A DNA stretch of 64,000 nucleotides from an uncultured Acetatifactor sp. (GCA_910577665.1 CAJTOJ010000019.1:6284-70283), one strand, 5' to 3'; positions 51,638 to 61,161 are shown, counted from the first letter of the stretch. The notes: a model not told the origin generated them from the letters alone. Numbers and translations are program-made.

Positions 51638-52708
51638 TTACTCGCCTCTTTCCATCTGTATGGCATGACACTTCAGAAAATCTTTCCATATCTCAATATA
51701 CTGGGCTTTCAGGTGCACCCCGTCAAAAGTGTAAGATGCCTCCATCCCCCCTGTCTCATCACAAATCAAAGGATTCACATCCAGATAGAAAGTCCTCTGG
51801 TTGTCCGCCAACTTCTCCAGGGCTTCATTCCTGGCTACGATACCCTCATTGTTAATATAATCCCCCTTCTGGGAACGGGCTGTGGTCACTTTGATCAAAC
51901 CCTGGATATAGAGAATGGCATCCGGCTGCAATTCCAGCAGATGATCCACCACCTCCTTGTATTTCTCCACAAAAGTGTCCACAGTGCCTGTACCCATCTC
52001 GTTGATCCCCACCATCAGGTAGATCTTGGAAAAAGAATTCTGCTGCAGGGCTTCCTCCACAGTCATCTTTTTCTTCTGTCCCTCCACTGGCACGATCTCC
52101 GCATCAAACAGTTTATATACCGTCAGTCCCTTCGTGGCGTAGAAAGTAGATATCTCCTCCAGACCGCCGTATTCGTACATACCCACTGTCCTGGAATCCC
52201 CGATGAAAACCGCATCTGCAAAATAGCTATCTTCCACGGTCATATACACGGGTTCCGATGTGTCCTGCCCCGGCGGATCCTGGATTCCTTCCCCGTCCGG
52301 CTCTCCCTCCTGCCCGTCCAAGGATCCTTCCTGGCCAGATCCGGGGTCTCCGGATGTTACCTGGCTGGCATCCGGTGATTCTTCCCCGGAAGCTGTCCCC
52401 TTAGGACTTTCTGCACCGGCTCCATCTTCCCCGGACTCTCCCTCCATGGTTCCCGCATCTCCCTGTGCCGGATTGCCTTCTGCCTGGGGACCTGTGGAAG
52501 GGGATGTCCCCGCTATCTGGCCCGGGATATGTCCCCCTGGTGCGGCATCCTCCGGCCCCTCCCCTTCCCCGGGGAAGGTCTTTGCATACCATTCCTTTAC
52601 TTCTGCCAAAGGCCTGGCATATACCTGCCAATGATCTATAAGGGACAGGTATATCACCCCTGTCCCCACCAGCAATATCAGATAATACCAGTTTTTTATC
52701 TGTCTCAA
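51638..52708 (-). CDS. Membrane-anchored SGNH/GDSL-like hydrolase with acidic Pro/Gly/Ser linker
   Basis: 356 residues from a TTG start, with GGGGTGAT seven bases upstream. One N-terminal helix (WYYLILLVGTGVIYLSL, about 7-23) is followed by a low-complexity linker rich in Gly, Glu, Ser, Pro and Asp (about 45-150), then an SGNH fold (about 160-356) with block I IGDSRTVGM, block III VGINEMGTGT and block V FDGVHLKAQY giving Ser, Asn, Asp and His. Thus the catalytic domain is displayed outside the cell. Next to an MBOAT protein, such enzymes usually act as the extracellular O-acetyl transferase or esterase on polysaccharides. Confidence 0.87.
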   Translation of the reverse strand: MRQIKNWYYLILLVGTGVIYLSLIDHWQVYARPLAEVKEWYAKTFPGEGEGPEDAAPGGHIPGQIAGTSPSTGPQAEGNPAQGDAGTMEGESGEDGAGAESPKGTASGEESPDASQVTSGDPGSGQEGSLDGQEGEPDGEGIQDPPGQDTSEPVYMTVEDSYFADAVFIGDSRTVGMYEYGGLEEISTFYATKGLTVYKLFDAEIVPVEGQKKKMTVEEALQQNSFSKIYLMVGINEMGTGTVDTFVEKYKEVVDHLLELQPDAILYIQGLIKVTTARSQKGDYINNEGIVARNEALEKLADNQRTFYLDVNPLICDETGGMEASYTFDGVHLKAQYIEIWKDFLKCHAIQMERGE

Positions 52709-52731
52709 TGTATATCACCCCAAAACACACG

Positions 52732-54288
52732 TTAAAAGTCAAAGTACATAAACGGATTCTGTCCATCTGCCTGTAACTTGTAGATGCAGAGCCAGAACAG
52801 CGCTACCAGAAGCAACACCACCGGCAGTTTATCTTTCCACCTGCGAAAGCACTTTCTTACCACCGGTGTGCAGGCTATGGCTCCCATGACAAACAGATGC
52901 CCGTATGTATGGAGAGCCCGGCTCCAGTCTCCTGCACTGATCCGGATCCCCTCCACCACACCGAACATCCTGCCCAGGAAGACCTGGAGCTGGGAGACAT
53001 CTGTAATTTCAAAACACATCCAGGTCACAGGAATCACTGTCCACAGGTAGAGTCTTGGAATCAGCCGCAAGGGTCCTTTATGGAATATCCGCACTACTCC
53101 CAGGGCCTCCAACTGCCGTTCCAGTACAATGAACAACCACAGCAGGATACCCCATATCAGGAAATTGGCCGTGCCTCCATGCCAGACGGCCGTCAGAAGC
53201 CATACTGCCAAAAGGTTACACACGGTGCGCAGTTCCCCTCTCCGGCTGCCTCCCAGCGGAATGTATACATACCGGCAAAACCATCTGCCTAATGTCACAT
53301 GCCATCTGCGGTAAAATTCCCTCACCGAAGCAGACATATATGGCTCCCGGAAATTCTCAGGTAGTGCAAATCCCAGCATCCTTCCCAATCCCAGGGCCAT
53401 CAGGGAATACCCATAAAAGTCAAAGTATATCTTCATGGAATATGCCACTGCTGCCATCCAGGCCAGAGGCGTGGAAATGCTCTCAAAGCCTGTCACCTGC
53501 ACTTCCTGCCACAGGATGCCGATCCGGTCCGCCAGCAGTACCTTCGCTGCCAGCCCTGCCGTGAACACCTTCAGTCCGTCCTGGATACCCTCTAGCGTAA
53601 ACTCCCGCTGCCGCAGGGCATCCCGTACTTCTCCATATGTCACAATAGGACCGGAGATCAGCTGTGGAAACATTACAATATAGGAAGCGAATCGTACAAA
53701 AGAATCCTCTCCTGCCACATCCCCCTTATATACGTCAATCAGATAAGACAGGATCTGAAAGGTATAAAAACTAATGCCCAGAGGAAGGGCTGCATCACCC
53801 GCTCTCCCCTTGAACAGCATAAGCAGCACTATATTTCCCAGGACTGCCAGAAATAGCAGCCCCTTCCTCCTGTCATACCGATCTCTACGGCCCGCCACAG
53901 CTCCTGCGGGCCTGTCCGGAAAATGCTCTCTCCCGGATCCGTCCTCCAGCTTTTCACCTGTGAACCTGGAAGACGGGGTTGGAAACTCCCATTGTTCAAC
54001 CCGATGTCTTTCCTGTCTCCTGCCCCTGCTCTTTCGTCCTTCCCTGCTTTCCGGTTCCCTCCGGTCTCCCGCAGGGCATACACCAAGCCGTGAACCTATC
54101 AGAAAGTTCACCAGCACAGATACCATCAGCAGTATTAAGTACAGTGGTTCCCCCATAGCATAAAAAACAAGGCTTCCTGTGAGAAGCACCAGATTCTTCA
54201 TGCGCTTTGGGGCTAATCCGTACAGAAGCAGAAAGGCCGGCAAAAAACAGAGTATAAATTCTACACTGCTGAATATCAAACTGACCAC
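52732..54288 (-). CDS. MBOAT family O-acyltransferase (AlgI/DltB-like)
   Basis: 518 residues from a GTG; a TTG nine bases on would give the more usual start IFSSVEFILCFLPAF. Ten or so helices are visible. The conserved core is GRWFCRYVYIPLGGSRRG and the catalytic histidine in LLTAVWHGGTANFLIWG. Residues about 70-150 are a strongly hydrophilic Arg/Glu/Gly-rich insertion (GDRREPESREGRKSRGRRQE) that normal AlgI-type proteins lack or have much shorter. It moves acyl groups across the membrane to the SGNH protein encoded 23 bp downstream. A promoter lies just upstream. Confidence 0.92.
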   Translation of the reverse strand: MVSLIFSSVEFILCFLPAFLLLYGLAPKRMKNLVLLTGSLVFYAMGEPLYLILLMVSVLVNFLIGSRLGVCPAGDRREPESREGRKSRGRRQERHRVEQWEFPTPSSRFTGEKLEDGSGREHFPDRPAGAVAGRRDRYDRRKGLLFLAVLGNIVLLMLFKGRAGDAALPLGISFYTFQILSYLIDVYKGDVAGEDSFVRFASYIVMFPQLISGPIVTYGEVRDALRQREFTLEGIQDGLKVFTAGLAAKVLLADRIGILWQEVQVTGFESISTPLAWMAAVAYSMKIYFDFYGYSLMALGLGRMLGFALPENFREPYMSASVREFYRRWHVTLGRWFCRYVYIPLGGSRRGELRTVCNLLAVWLLTAVWHGGTANFLIWGILLWLFIVLERQLEALGVVRIFHKGPLRLIPRLYLWTVIPVTWMCFEITDVSQLQVFLGRMFGVVEGIRISAGDWSRALHTYGHLFVMGAIACTPVVRKCFRRWKDKLPVVLLLVALFWLCIYKLQADGQNPFMYFDF

Positions 54289-54313
54289 ATCTTTCTTTAC
54301 TTCTATGGTTTCT

Positions 54314-54342
54314 ATAGTATCCGTTCGGACAAAACTTTACAA
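54314..54342 (-). promoter_or_regulatory. Promoter of the MBOAT-SGNH-acyltransferase genes
   Basis: On the - strand TTGTAA (54342-54337), 17-bp spacer, TACTAT (54319-54314), about 25 bp before the GTG start. The close distance gives a very short leader. Confidence 0.6.
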
Positions 54343-54480
54343 CTTAAGAATTCTTAATTTTTATCCGGCAAAATGTTACAAACATATAGTAATTGTGTAA
54401 CGTTTGAGATAAAATGAAAAGAAACGGCTGCCTGCCCGTACACCACTTAGAACCAGGCAAGCCAGGATCAAGGAGGCTCC

Positions 54481-55242
54481 ATGAAAGAACAGCTTTATAC
54501 CATTCCTTTAAACGATGCCATAAATGCCGGTGACGAATGCCCCTTCTGCTATATTGAGCGTAATATTGAACAGGATCTTCTGGACTTTGTGCTGGGCAGC
54601 GGTTCCTCCTACATGGAAGCCCACATCCGGGAGCTTACGGACAAGGCAGGCTTCTGCCGCACCCACTTCCAGAAAATGTTCGACTATGGCAACACCCTGG
54701 GCAACGCCTGGATCCTGAAGACCCACTATCTGCGCATGATCAGCGAAATGCAGAAGACTTTCTCCGGGTTCCGGCCTGGCAAAAGCTCCTTAAAGGATAA
54801 ATTCCGCAAGACTGCAGAAAGCGGCAATGCCATCGGCATGTGGATCCGTGAGAAAAAGGACTCCTGCTATATCTGCCACCAGTTTAAGGACACTTATGAC
54901 CGGTATATGGATACCTTTTTCTACCTCTGGAAGCAGGACGGGGCTTTCCGCCAGAAAATCCAGTCCGGCAAAGGTTTCTGCCTTACACACTTTGGTGACC
55001 TGTGCGAAGCTGCGGACACCAAACTGCCCGATAAGGAGAAAGAGAGCTTCTACTCCATCCTGCTCCCCCTTATGGAAGAGAACATGAAACGGCTGGCCGG
55101 TGATGTAGCCTGGATGGTGGAAAAATTCGACTACCGCAACAAGGATGCCGACTGGAAAAACGCAAAAGACTCCATCCAGCGCGGCATGCAGAAGCTCAAG
55201 GGAGGCTATCCTGCAGATCCGCCTTATAAGATGAACAAATAG
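54481..55242 (+). CDS. DUF6062 family protein with two Cys/His modules
   Basis: 253 residues, function unknown. The protein carries the same pattern twice: CPFC (residues 21-24) followed by GFCRTHF, and CYIC (around 130) followed by GFCLTHFGDL, each giving Cys-Cys...Cys-His likely to bind zinc or an iron-sulfur cluster. The ends match DUF6062 proteins of Clostridia (LYTIPLNDAINAGDECPFC). It is mostly helical, has no signal or membrane segment, and AAGGAGG precedes ATG. It stands alone between the acyltransferase group and a PepSY lipoprotein. Confidence 0.85.
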   Translation: MKEQLYTIPLNDAINAGDECPFCYIERNIEQDLLDFVLGSGSSYMEAHIRELTDKAGFCRTHFQKMFDYGNTLGNAWILKTHYLRMISEMQKTFSGFRPGKSSLKDKFRKTAESGNAIGMWIREKKDSCYICHQFKDTYDRYMDTFFYLWKQDGAFRQKIQSGKGFCLTHFGDLCEAADTKLPDKEKESFYSILLPLMEENMKRLAGDVAWMVEKFDYRNKDADWKNAKDSIQRGMQKLKGGYPADPPYKMNK

Positions 55243-55314
55243 GCGCACTCCTGGCTCCTTGCCGGATCACTCTGCATCTCTGTAGCTTTTCCTTCCTATC
55301 CCCCTGCCAGATCC

Positions 55315-56343
55315 TCAGTCAAGTTCCTTCTCGAAGCTTAGGATCTGGCCGCTGTAAGCGTCCACATCGCAGGAATACTCCGTCCGGCCTACGTCCCATT
55401 CCACCTCGTACTCGCTCCGCCCGTCATCATAGTCCAGCTCCACCTGTAAGGACTGGGCATCCTTTCGGTCCACCCCTGCATGGGCCAGGGCCAGTTTCAC
55501 TGCCTCTTCCTCTGTGAGCATCTGTCCTGTATTGCCGCTGGAGGCAGTAGTATTCTGGTAGTACTCGGCATCCTGGTCAAATTGCAGGATTTCTCCTGTT
55601 ACCGCATCAATCTCATAGTCATACTCTGCCTGGTCTTTACGGAATTCCACATCATACAGCCATATGCCGTCATCGAATTCCAGGCGGGAATGGACAAAGC
55701 GCACATCCTCCTCTGTGAAATTTGCATGTTCCAGGGCAATCTGCTGCGCCCTGTTTCTGCCAATATACTGGTTCCCTTCCTCCGGCAGGCCATCCCCTGC
55801 ACCTCCACTGCTGTTATCTGCCGGGCTTGCCTGGTCCCCCGCCTGTCCCGGCTCGGTTGCTATGCCATTCTGCTGTTCTTTCCCTGTCTGGTTTCCGCTG
55901 TCAGCAGCCTGTCCCCCTCCCCCGCCGCTTCCTTCAGGAACCATCCCTGTATCCACATCCGCCAGCTTGTAACTGCCTGCCTCACAACTCATAGACAGGA
56001 TCTCTCCCGTAACTGCATCTATACCATAGTCATACCCTGCATCTTCACTGATAAACTCCATCTCATACCGGGCACCATCCGCCCCGGTGTCCAGGCCAAA
56101 ACGTACAAACCGCACCTGCTCCGGTGAAAGTCCCGCATTCTCCAGGGCAGTCTCCTTTGCATCCTCCACGGAAATATAAGTGCCTGTACCATCCCCCCCT
56201 CGGGATCCCTGGCCATCCGCTGTGGGGGGTATGGCACTACACCCTGCAAGCAGTGCTGTGCCAAGGAGCACACCGGCCATCTTTCCAGCTGTTTTCCTCT
56301 CCTCTGTCTTGCCTCTTTTCTTGTCTGTCCTTTTTCTGCTCAT
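55315..56343 (-). CDS. Lipoprotein with three PepSY domains
   Basis: 342 residues from ATG 56343 (AGAAGGA before it). A basic N-terminus is followed by MAGVLLGTALLAGCSA, a lipobox with Cys. Three PepSY units follow, at about 55-130 (VEDAKETALENAGLSPEQV), 200-270 (RNRAQQIALEHANFTEEDV) and 280-342 (EEEAVKLALAHAGVDRKDA), each ending Y-x-x-x-IDA-x-TGEIL or similar; the last ends DVDAYSGQILSFEKE. Linkers are Gly/Ser/Gln rich. PepSY domains inhibit secreted proteases or act in envelope sensing. The protein is displayed on the outside of the membrane. Confidence 0.92.
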   Translation of the reverse strand: MSRKRTDKKRGKTEERKTAGKMAGVLLGTALLAGCSAIPPTADGQGSRGGDGTGTYISVEDAKETALENAGLSPEQVRFVRFGLDTGADGARYEMEFISEDAGYDYGIDAVTGEILSMSCEAGSYKLADVDTGMVPEGSGGGGGQAADSGNQTGKEQQNGIATEPGQAGDQASPADNSSGGAGDGLPEEGNQYIGRNRAQQIALEHANFTEEDVRFVHSRLEFDDGIWLYDVEFRKDQAEYDYEIDAVTGEILQFDQDAEYYQNTTASSGNTGQMLTEEEAVKLALAHAGVDRKDAQSLQVELDYDDGRSEYEVEWDVGRTEYSCDVDAYSGQILSFEKELD

Positions 56344-56514
56344 ATTCCTTCTACCCCTTTCCGTTCTGTAATGACTCCATGTATGGAACACCCGTTTCCA
56401 CCCAAGGATCCCTGACCACATAGATCCCACTGCCAGATACCCTGTCTGGGATCTGGTATCCTGGCAGGTTCCCAGCCCACATGGGACTCACAGTCCTTCC
56501 ATGTCACTGGCAGG

Positions 56515-57141
56515 TCACCCGGCTCCTTCCTTGTGTGCCTGGCCATATACCAGACCTTTCACCATGTCCAGATACCCGCAGGTCTCCTGGTAGAGCATCT
56601 CCGGCTGGAATGCGGCATTCTGGAAACACTCTGCCATCAGTCCCTTGATGGTCAGATCCAGCATCTTCCAGAGCTTCTTCCCATCCACCCCCTGTGGCAG
56701 CAGGGTATAATCTATCCTGCTGTCTATGGTGGCATAGACTTCCTCCAGGGCAATTCTTTTCTCCTCTATGGCCAGCAGGGCTTCGCTCACATCTTCTGCC
56801 AGGCAGCGATTTAAAAACAACTGCATATAGGGATACCCCCGCATGGCAGTCATCCTGGCATATTCCGTCTGCTTGAACACCTGGAAGAATTCTTTCTCCT
56901 CCACATCCACGGCTCTGCGCAGTTCCAGGCTGATATATTTGACACTGTAATCATACACAAACTGGTACACCCCAAGTTTACTTCCAAAATAGTGGAATAG
57001 CAACCCCTTGCTGATAGCCGCCTCCCGGACCATGTCATCCGTGCTGGCATGCCGGTACCCCTGTAGGGCAAATACCTTCAAGGCCGCATTGATCATCCTG
57101 TCCTGCTTCTCTTTCTTCAAGTCAAAGAATTTCCCGTTCAT
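56515..57141 (-). CDS. TetR/AcrR family regulator
   Basis: 208 residues. The N-terminal DNA-binding part reads KQDRMINAALKVFALQGYRH then VREAAISKGLLFHYFGSKLGVYQFVY, typical of TetR proteins that control membrane or lipid functions. The rest is an all-helical ligand domain. GGGGGATACAG precedes ATG. The PepSY lipoprotein gene follows at 172 bp downstream in the same direction. Target and ligand unknown. Confidence 0.92.
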   Translation of the reverse strand: MNGKFFDLKKEKQDRMINAALKVFALQGYRHASTDDMVREAAISKGLLFHYFGSKLGVYQFVYDYSVKYISLELRRAVDVEEKEFFQVFKQTEYARMTAMRGYPYMQLFLNRCLAEDVSEALLAIEEKRIALEEVYATIDSRIDYTLLPQGVDGKKLWKMLDLTIKGLMAECFQNAAFQPEMLYQETCGYLDMVKGLVYGQAHKEGAG

Positions 57142-57326
57142 CTGTATCCCCCTGCCTGATCAGGCATATGTGCCATTCCAGCCCTTAAGTGTGAATGTGT
57201 TCTTCCAGAATGTAGCCCTGGTATTTCTCTAAATTTTTTGTAAATTTATACATATTCTCTTTCCATCTTCACAGAATAGTATTAAAATAGGAATTGGCAT
57301 AAGATTCCAACTGAAAGGAGCAACCT

Positions 57327-57722
57327 ATGGCTAAAAAATTTGGAAAATTTCTTCTCTGTACTGCTGCAATAGGTACCGCTGTGGCTGCCGCCTACTATTA
57401 TATGCGGAAGAAAGACACCGCATGTACCGCACCGGAAGATGACGACTACGATGATTTCAGCGAAGACCTGGAGGATGATATGGTGTCCTCCCACAGCTAT
57501 GTCCCCTTAAAGAATGAAGGCAAGGCCGCTGACGCATCTGAGAGCGATATGTCCGGTGAAGCAGATCCTTCCGGGGAAGAAGGCTTCGTTCCCCTGGCTG
57601 AACATGCTGCCCAGGCTGCAGATACCCTGGAGAAAGCAGCAGATCATGCTGAGACCACCGTGGAAGAATTCTTCGATGAAGATGATTCTCCCGATGAAGA
57701 ACCACCCATCAGTGATAACTGA
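57327..57722 (+). CDS. Small acidic protein with one N-terminal membrane helix
   Basis: 131 residues, not recognised. Residues 1-27 (KKFGKFLLCTAAIGTAVAAAYYYMRKK) are a basic-flanked membrane helix, and the remainder is strongly acidic and low in complexity with E/D/S/A runs (APEDDDYDDFSEDLEDD, EEFFDEDDSPDEEPP), so likely disordered. The helix with Lys/Arg on both sides suggests a cytoplasmic or cortical tail depending on topology. AAAGGAG precedes ATG and a clean terminator follows, supporting a real monocistronic gene. Similar short proteins are frequent in Clostridia. Confidence 0.75.
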   Translation: MAKKFGKFLLCTAAIGTAVAAAYYYMRKKDTACTAPEDDDYDDFSEDLEDDMVSSHSYVPLKNEGKAADASESDMSGEADPSGEEGFVPLAEHAAQAADTLEKAADHAETTVEEFFDEDDSPDEEPPISDN

Positions 57723-57742
57723 ACATAGCGATCTGCATTGGG

Positions 57743-57766
57743 GCACCGTCTGACGGTGCTCTTTTT
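57743..57766 (+). terminator. Rho-independent terminator of the 57327 gene
   Basis: GCACCG (57743-57748) TCTGA CGGTGC (57754-57759), followed by TCTTTTT. It lies 20 bp after the stop codon. Confidence 0.9.
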
Positions 57767-57775
57767 ATGCCTGCT

Positions 57776-59275
57776 TTACCAGACTTCTCCCAGCCGTTCC
57801 ATTCCTTCCCGGATCTGGTCCGGGGACAGTCCGCCAAAACCAAGCAGCACTGCTCCCGGCTTTTCTTTCCTGCTGCCGGGGTCCAGGTCCATGCCCTCTC
57901 TTTCCGGAGAAGTACCAATCTCATACGCTGACATGCCGTACACCCGCACCCCCTGTTCTGCCGCCTTGTCCAGCAATTCCTCCTCTGTCACATTTCTTTT
58001 CGTACGCAGCAGCAGATGCAGTCCTGCATTTTCCCCGGATACGGAGAACCTCTCCTTCAAAGGCTCCAGCTTTTCCAGCAGCAGTTCATGTTTGTCCCGG
58101 TAGAGTTTGCGCATTTTATTCAGATGCCTCTCGAAATAGCCATCCCGGATGAACTCATCCAGGATCCGCTGGTCAATCCGGGACACTGTACAGGAATAGA
58201 AGGAACAATCCCTCCTGTACACCTCCAGAAGAGATGGCGGCAGCACCATAAAGCTGACCCGGATGGCCGGGGCAATGGACTTGGAAAAGGTTCCAATGTA
58301 GATCACCTTTCCCTGCCGGTCCAGGGACTGTAGTGCCGGAATGGGCTTGCCCCGGAACCGGAATTCACTGTCATAATCGTCTTCGATCAGATACCGGCCT
58401 TCTCCCCCCAGAGCCCAGCGCAACAGTTCCATCCTGCGTCCCACCGGCATCACGGTGCCTGTGGGAAACTGATGGGACGGCATCACATAGGCCACCCTTA
58501 CCCCTTCTTTCTCCAGACGGTCCGGCAGCATGCCCCCCTGGTCCATCCCCAGGGCCACCACCGGGTAGGCGAAGGACCGGAAAATCTGATAAGACCTGAT
58601 ATAAGTGGGATTCTCCATGGCAATAGGCACATGACGCCCCAGAATCTTCTCCAGCAAAAGCAGCAGATAGTCATTCCCGGCGCCAAGGATCACCTGCCCC
58701 GGTACACAGTTCACGCCCCGGGAAGAATGCAGATACCTGCAGATGGTCTGCCGCAGCCCCATATCCCCCTGGGCTTCCCCCCTGGCAAACAGCTCGCTGT
58801 TTGCATCCGTCAGTATATTCCGGGTGATCTTTTTCCACACACTGAAGGGGAATACGGACATATCAATGTCTACAGGGGAAAAGTCAATACAGCCAGGACA
58901 GTTGCCCGCACCCTTCCCAGTGACACCCCCCTGGGCTTCTCCCCGTATCCTTCCAGTGACGCATCTCCCACCGTTTTCCTGTTTACCCCCGGATGACTCC
59001 TGCATGCCTTCCAGTCCAGCCAGTTCTTCCACCGGACACACAAAATATCCCTTATATGGCCTGGCCTCAATGTATCCTTCGTCCATCAGTTGTCCGTAAG
59101 CATACTCCACTGTGCTCCTGGCTACCTGGAGGTATTCCGACAGGGCACGGGTAGAGGGAAGCCTCTCTCCTGCCAGAAGCTTCCCATCCCTGATCTCTCC
59201 CTTTATATGCCCGTATATCTGCTCATACAGGCTGGTACCTCTTCCAGTCTGCAGCCTAATGGTCATATCATACAT
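57776..59275 (-). CDS. MocR/PdxR-type regulator (GntR helix-turn-helix + aminotransferase-like domain)
   Basis: 499 residues from ATG 59275. Residues about 1-75 are a GntR winged helix (TSLYEQIYGHIKGEIRDGKLL, RLPSTRALSEYLQVARSTVEYAY). Residues about 130-499 form a fold-type I aminotransferase domain with ILGAGNDYLLLLLEKI, IEDDYDSEFRFRGKPIPAL and the PLP lysine in IYIGTFSKSIAPAIR. MocR proteins control vitamin B6 synthesis or amino acid genes with PLP as effector. A 35-residue linker rich in Gly/Glu lies between the domains. No target gene is adjacent in an obvious divergent arrangement. Confidence 0.92.
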   Translation of the reverse strand: MYDMTIRLQTGRGTSLYEQIYGHIKGEIRDGKLLAGERLPSTRALSEYLQVARSTVEYAYGQLMDEGYIEARPYKGYFVCPVEELAGLEGMQESSGGKQENGGRCVTGRIRGEAQGGVTGKGAGNCPGCIDFSPVDIDMSVFPFSVWKKITRNILTDANSELFARGEAQGDMGLRQTICRYLHSSRGVNCVPGQVILGAGNDYLLLLLEKILGRHVPIAMENPTYIRSYQIFRSFAYPVVALGMDQGGMLPDRLEKEGVRVAYVMPSHQFPTGTVMPVGRRMELLRWALGGEGRYLIEDDYDSEFRFRGKPIPALQSLDRQGKVIYIGTFSKSIAPAIRVSFMVLPPSLLEVYRRDCSFYSCTVSRIDQRILDEFIRDGYFERHLNKMRKLYRDKHELLLEKLEPLKERFSVSGENAGLHLLLRTKRNVTEEELLDKAAEQGVRVYGMSAYEIGTSPEREGMDLDPGSRKEKPGAVLLGFGGLSPDQIREGMERLGEVW

Positions 59276-59382
59276 TTTCCATACACCTTGCCGCTTCCTG
59301 CATACTGCCAGTCCCGGACTCCGCACTACAGCTGTCTTAATGTTGTGGCTTTGCCGGCTTGTGCTTCAGGACAGTTACTGTC

Positions 59383-61161
59383 TTAAGCCCCTGGCAGCAC
59401 ATAGGAACTCTTCAAGGATACGATCCTGTTGAACACCAGCTCCCCGGGCCGGGAATCCTTTGCATCCACACAGAAGAAACCCTGCCGCACGAACTGGAAA
59501 CTGTCATAAGCTTTTGCCCCCTGGAAAGCAGGTTCCAGCTTGCAGTCTGTCAGCACGGTCAGAGAGTTGGGATTCAGATTCAGGCTGCCATCTTCATTGT
59601 ACACCCCTTTTTCCTCATCAATGATATTCTCATAGAGGCGCACCTCCCCTGTAAGGGCCGTCCGGGCTGCCACCCAGTGTATGGTTCCCTTCACCTTACG
59701 CCCATCCGGACTGTTACCCCCTCTGGAAGCGGGATCATAGGTGCAGTGTACTTCCACAATCTTCCCGGTCTCATCCTTCACACAACCTGTGCAGGTGACG
59801 AAGTATGCATTCATGAGACGCACTTCATTGCCCGGATACATGCGGAAATATTTCCTGGGCGGCTCTTCCATAAAGTCCTCCCGCTCTATATAGAGTTCCC
59901 TGCCAAAGGGAACTTCCCTGGTGCCAGTCTCCTCCTTCTCCGGGTTGTTCACCGCAGGCAGATACTCTGTCTGCTCCTCTGGATAATTGTCAATAACCAG
60001 CTTTACCGGATCCAGGATGGCCATATATCTGGGCGCCTTTCCCTTCAGGTCTTCCCGGATACAGTATTCCAGGGCTGCATAGTCCGCAATGGAATTGGCT
60101 TTGGACACCCCACACAGCTCCACAAACCTCCTGATGGATTCCGGTGTAAAACCACGGCGTCTTAAAGCTGCAATGGACACCAGCCTGGGATCATCCCAGC
60201 CATCCACGATGCCCTCCTGCACCAGCTTCTTGATATACCGCTTGCCTGTTACCACATTTTTCAGATACAGCTTGGCGAATTCAATCTGTTTGGGGGGATG
60301 GGGGTATTCCAGTTCCCGCACCACCCAGTCATAAAGGGGCCTGTGGTCCTCGAATTCCAGCGTGCAGATAGAGTGGGTAATCCCCTCAATGGCATCCTCT
60401 ATGGGGTGGGCAAAATCATACATGGGATAGATGCACCAGGCATCCCCCGTGTTATGGTGGGACATATGAGCCACCCGGTAGATCACGGGATCCCGCATGT
60501 TCATATTGGGGGAGGCCATATCAATCCGTGCCCGCAGCACCTTCTCTCCGTCCCCGTATTTTCCTTCCTTCATCTCTTCAAACAGGCGAAGGTTCTCCTC
60601 CACGGTCCTGGCTGTGGCGGGATCCTCCCGGCCCGGTTCTGTAAGGCTTCCCCTGTACTCCCGGATCTGCTCTGCCGTCAAGTCAGACACATAGGCCTTC
60701 CCCTTCCGGATGAGCTTCAGGGCCGCCTCATACATCTGGCCAAAATAATCCGAGGCAAAGAACAGCCGGTCCTCCCAGTCCGCTCCCAGCCACTCCACAT
60801 CGGCCTTGATGGACTCCACGAACTCCACATCCTCTTTGGTGGGATTGGTATCATCAAAACGCATGTTAAATTTCCCATGATACTGCTTCGCCAGCCCATA
60901 GTTCAGCAGAATGCTCTTGGCATGTCCGATATGCAGGTAGCCATTTGGCTCCGGGGGAAAGCGGGTGTGTACTGTATCACAGACCCCTTCCGCCAGATCC
61001 CTGTCAATGATTGTCTCAATGAAATTCCTGGATTCTGCCTTTGCTTCCTCTGCTGCTGTTTCTGTCTTCGCTTCTTCTGTTATTTTTTCTTTTTCAGTAA
61101 TTCCTTCTTCTTTCTTGATTTCTTCCCTGTTTTCTTCTTTCTTTCCCTCTTCCGGTTTCAC
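59383..61161 (-). CDS. glnS: Glutaminyl-tRNA synthetase with charged N-terminal extension
   Basis: 592 residues from GTG 61161, chosen because AGAGGAG lies eight bases upstream; ATG starts further up have no site. The catalytic domain starts at about residue 42 (SRNFIETIIDRDL) with HIGH-class PPEPNGYLHIGHAKSILLNYG, FDDTNP and FEDHRPLYDW. The second signature, VMSKRKL in E. coli, reads VVTGKRYI here. The C-terminal anticodon-binding barrels are complete. Residues 1-40 are a Glu/Lys-rich extension. It charges tRNA(Gln) directly, so the organism need not rely on Gat amidation for Gln. Confidence 0.95.
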   Translation of the reverse strand: MKPEEGKKEENREEIKKEEGITEKEKITEEAKTETAAEEAKAESRNFIETIIDRDLAEGVCDTVHTRFPPEPNGYLHIGHAKSILLNYGLAKQYHGKFNMRFDDTNPTKEDVEFVESIKADVEWLGADWEDRLFFASDYFGQMYEAALKLIRKGKAYVSDLTAEQIREYRGSLTEPGREDPATARTVEENLRLFEEMKEGKYGDGEKVLRARIDMASPNMNMRDPVIYRVAHMSHHNTGDAWCIYPMYDFAHPIEDAIEGITHSICTLEFEDHRPLYDWVVRELEYPHPPKQIEFAKLYLKNVVTGKRYIKKLVQEGIVDGWDDPRLVSIAALRRRGFTPESIRRFVELCGVSKANSIADYAALEYCIREDLKGKAPRYMAILDPVKLVIDNYPEEQTEYLPAVNNPEKEETGTREVPFGRELYIEREDFMEEPPRKYFRMYPGNEVRLMNAYFVTCTGCVKDETGKIVEVHCTYDPASRGGNSPDGRKVKGTIHWVAARTALTGEVRLYENIIDEEKGVYNEDGSLNLNPNSLTVLTDCKLEPAFQGAKAYDSFQFVRQGFFCVDAKDSRPGELVFNRIVSLKSSYVLPGA

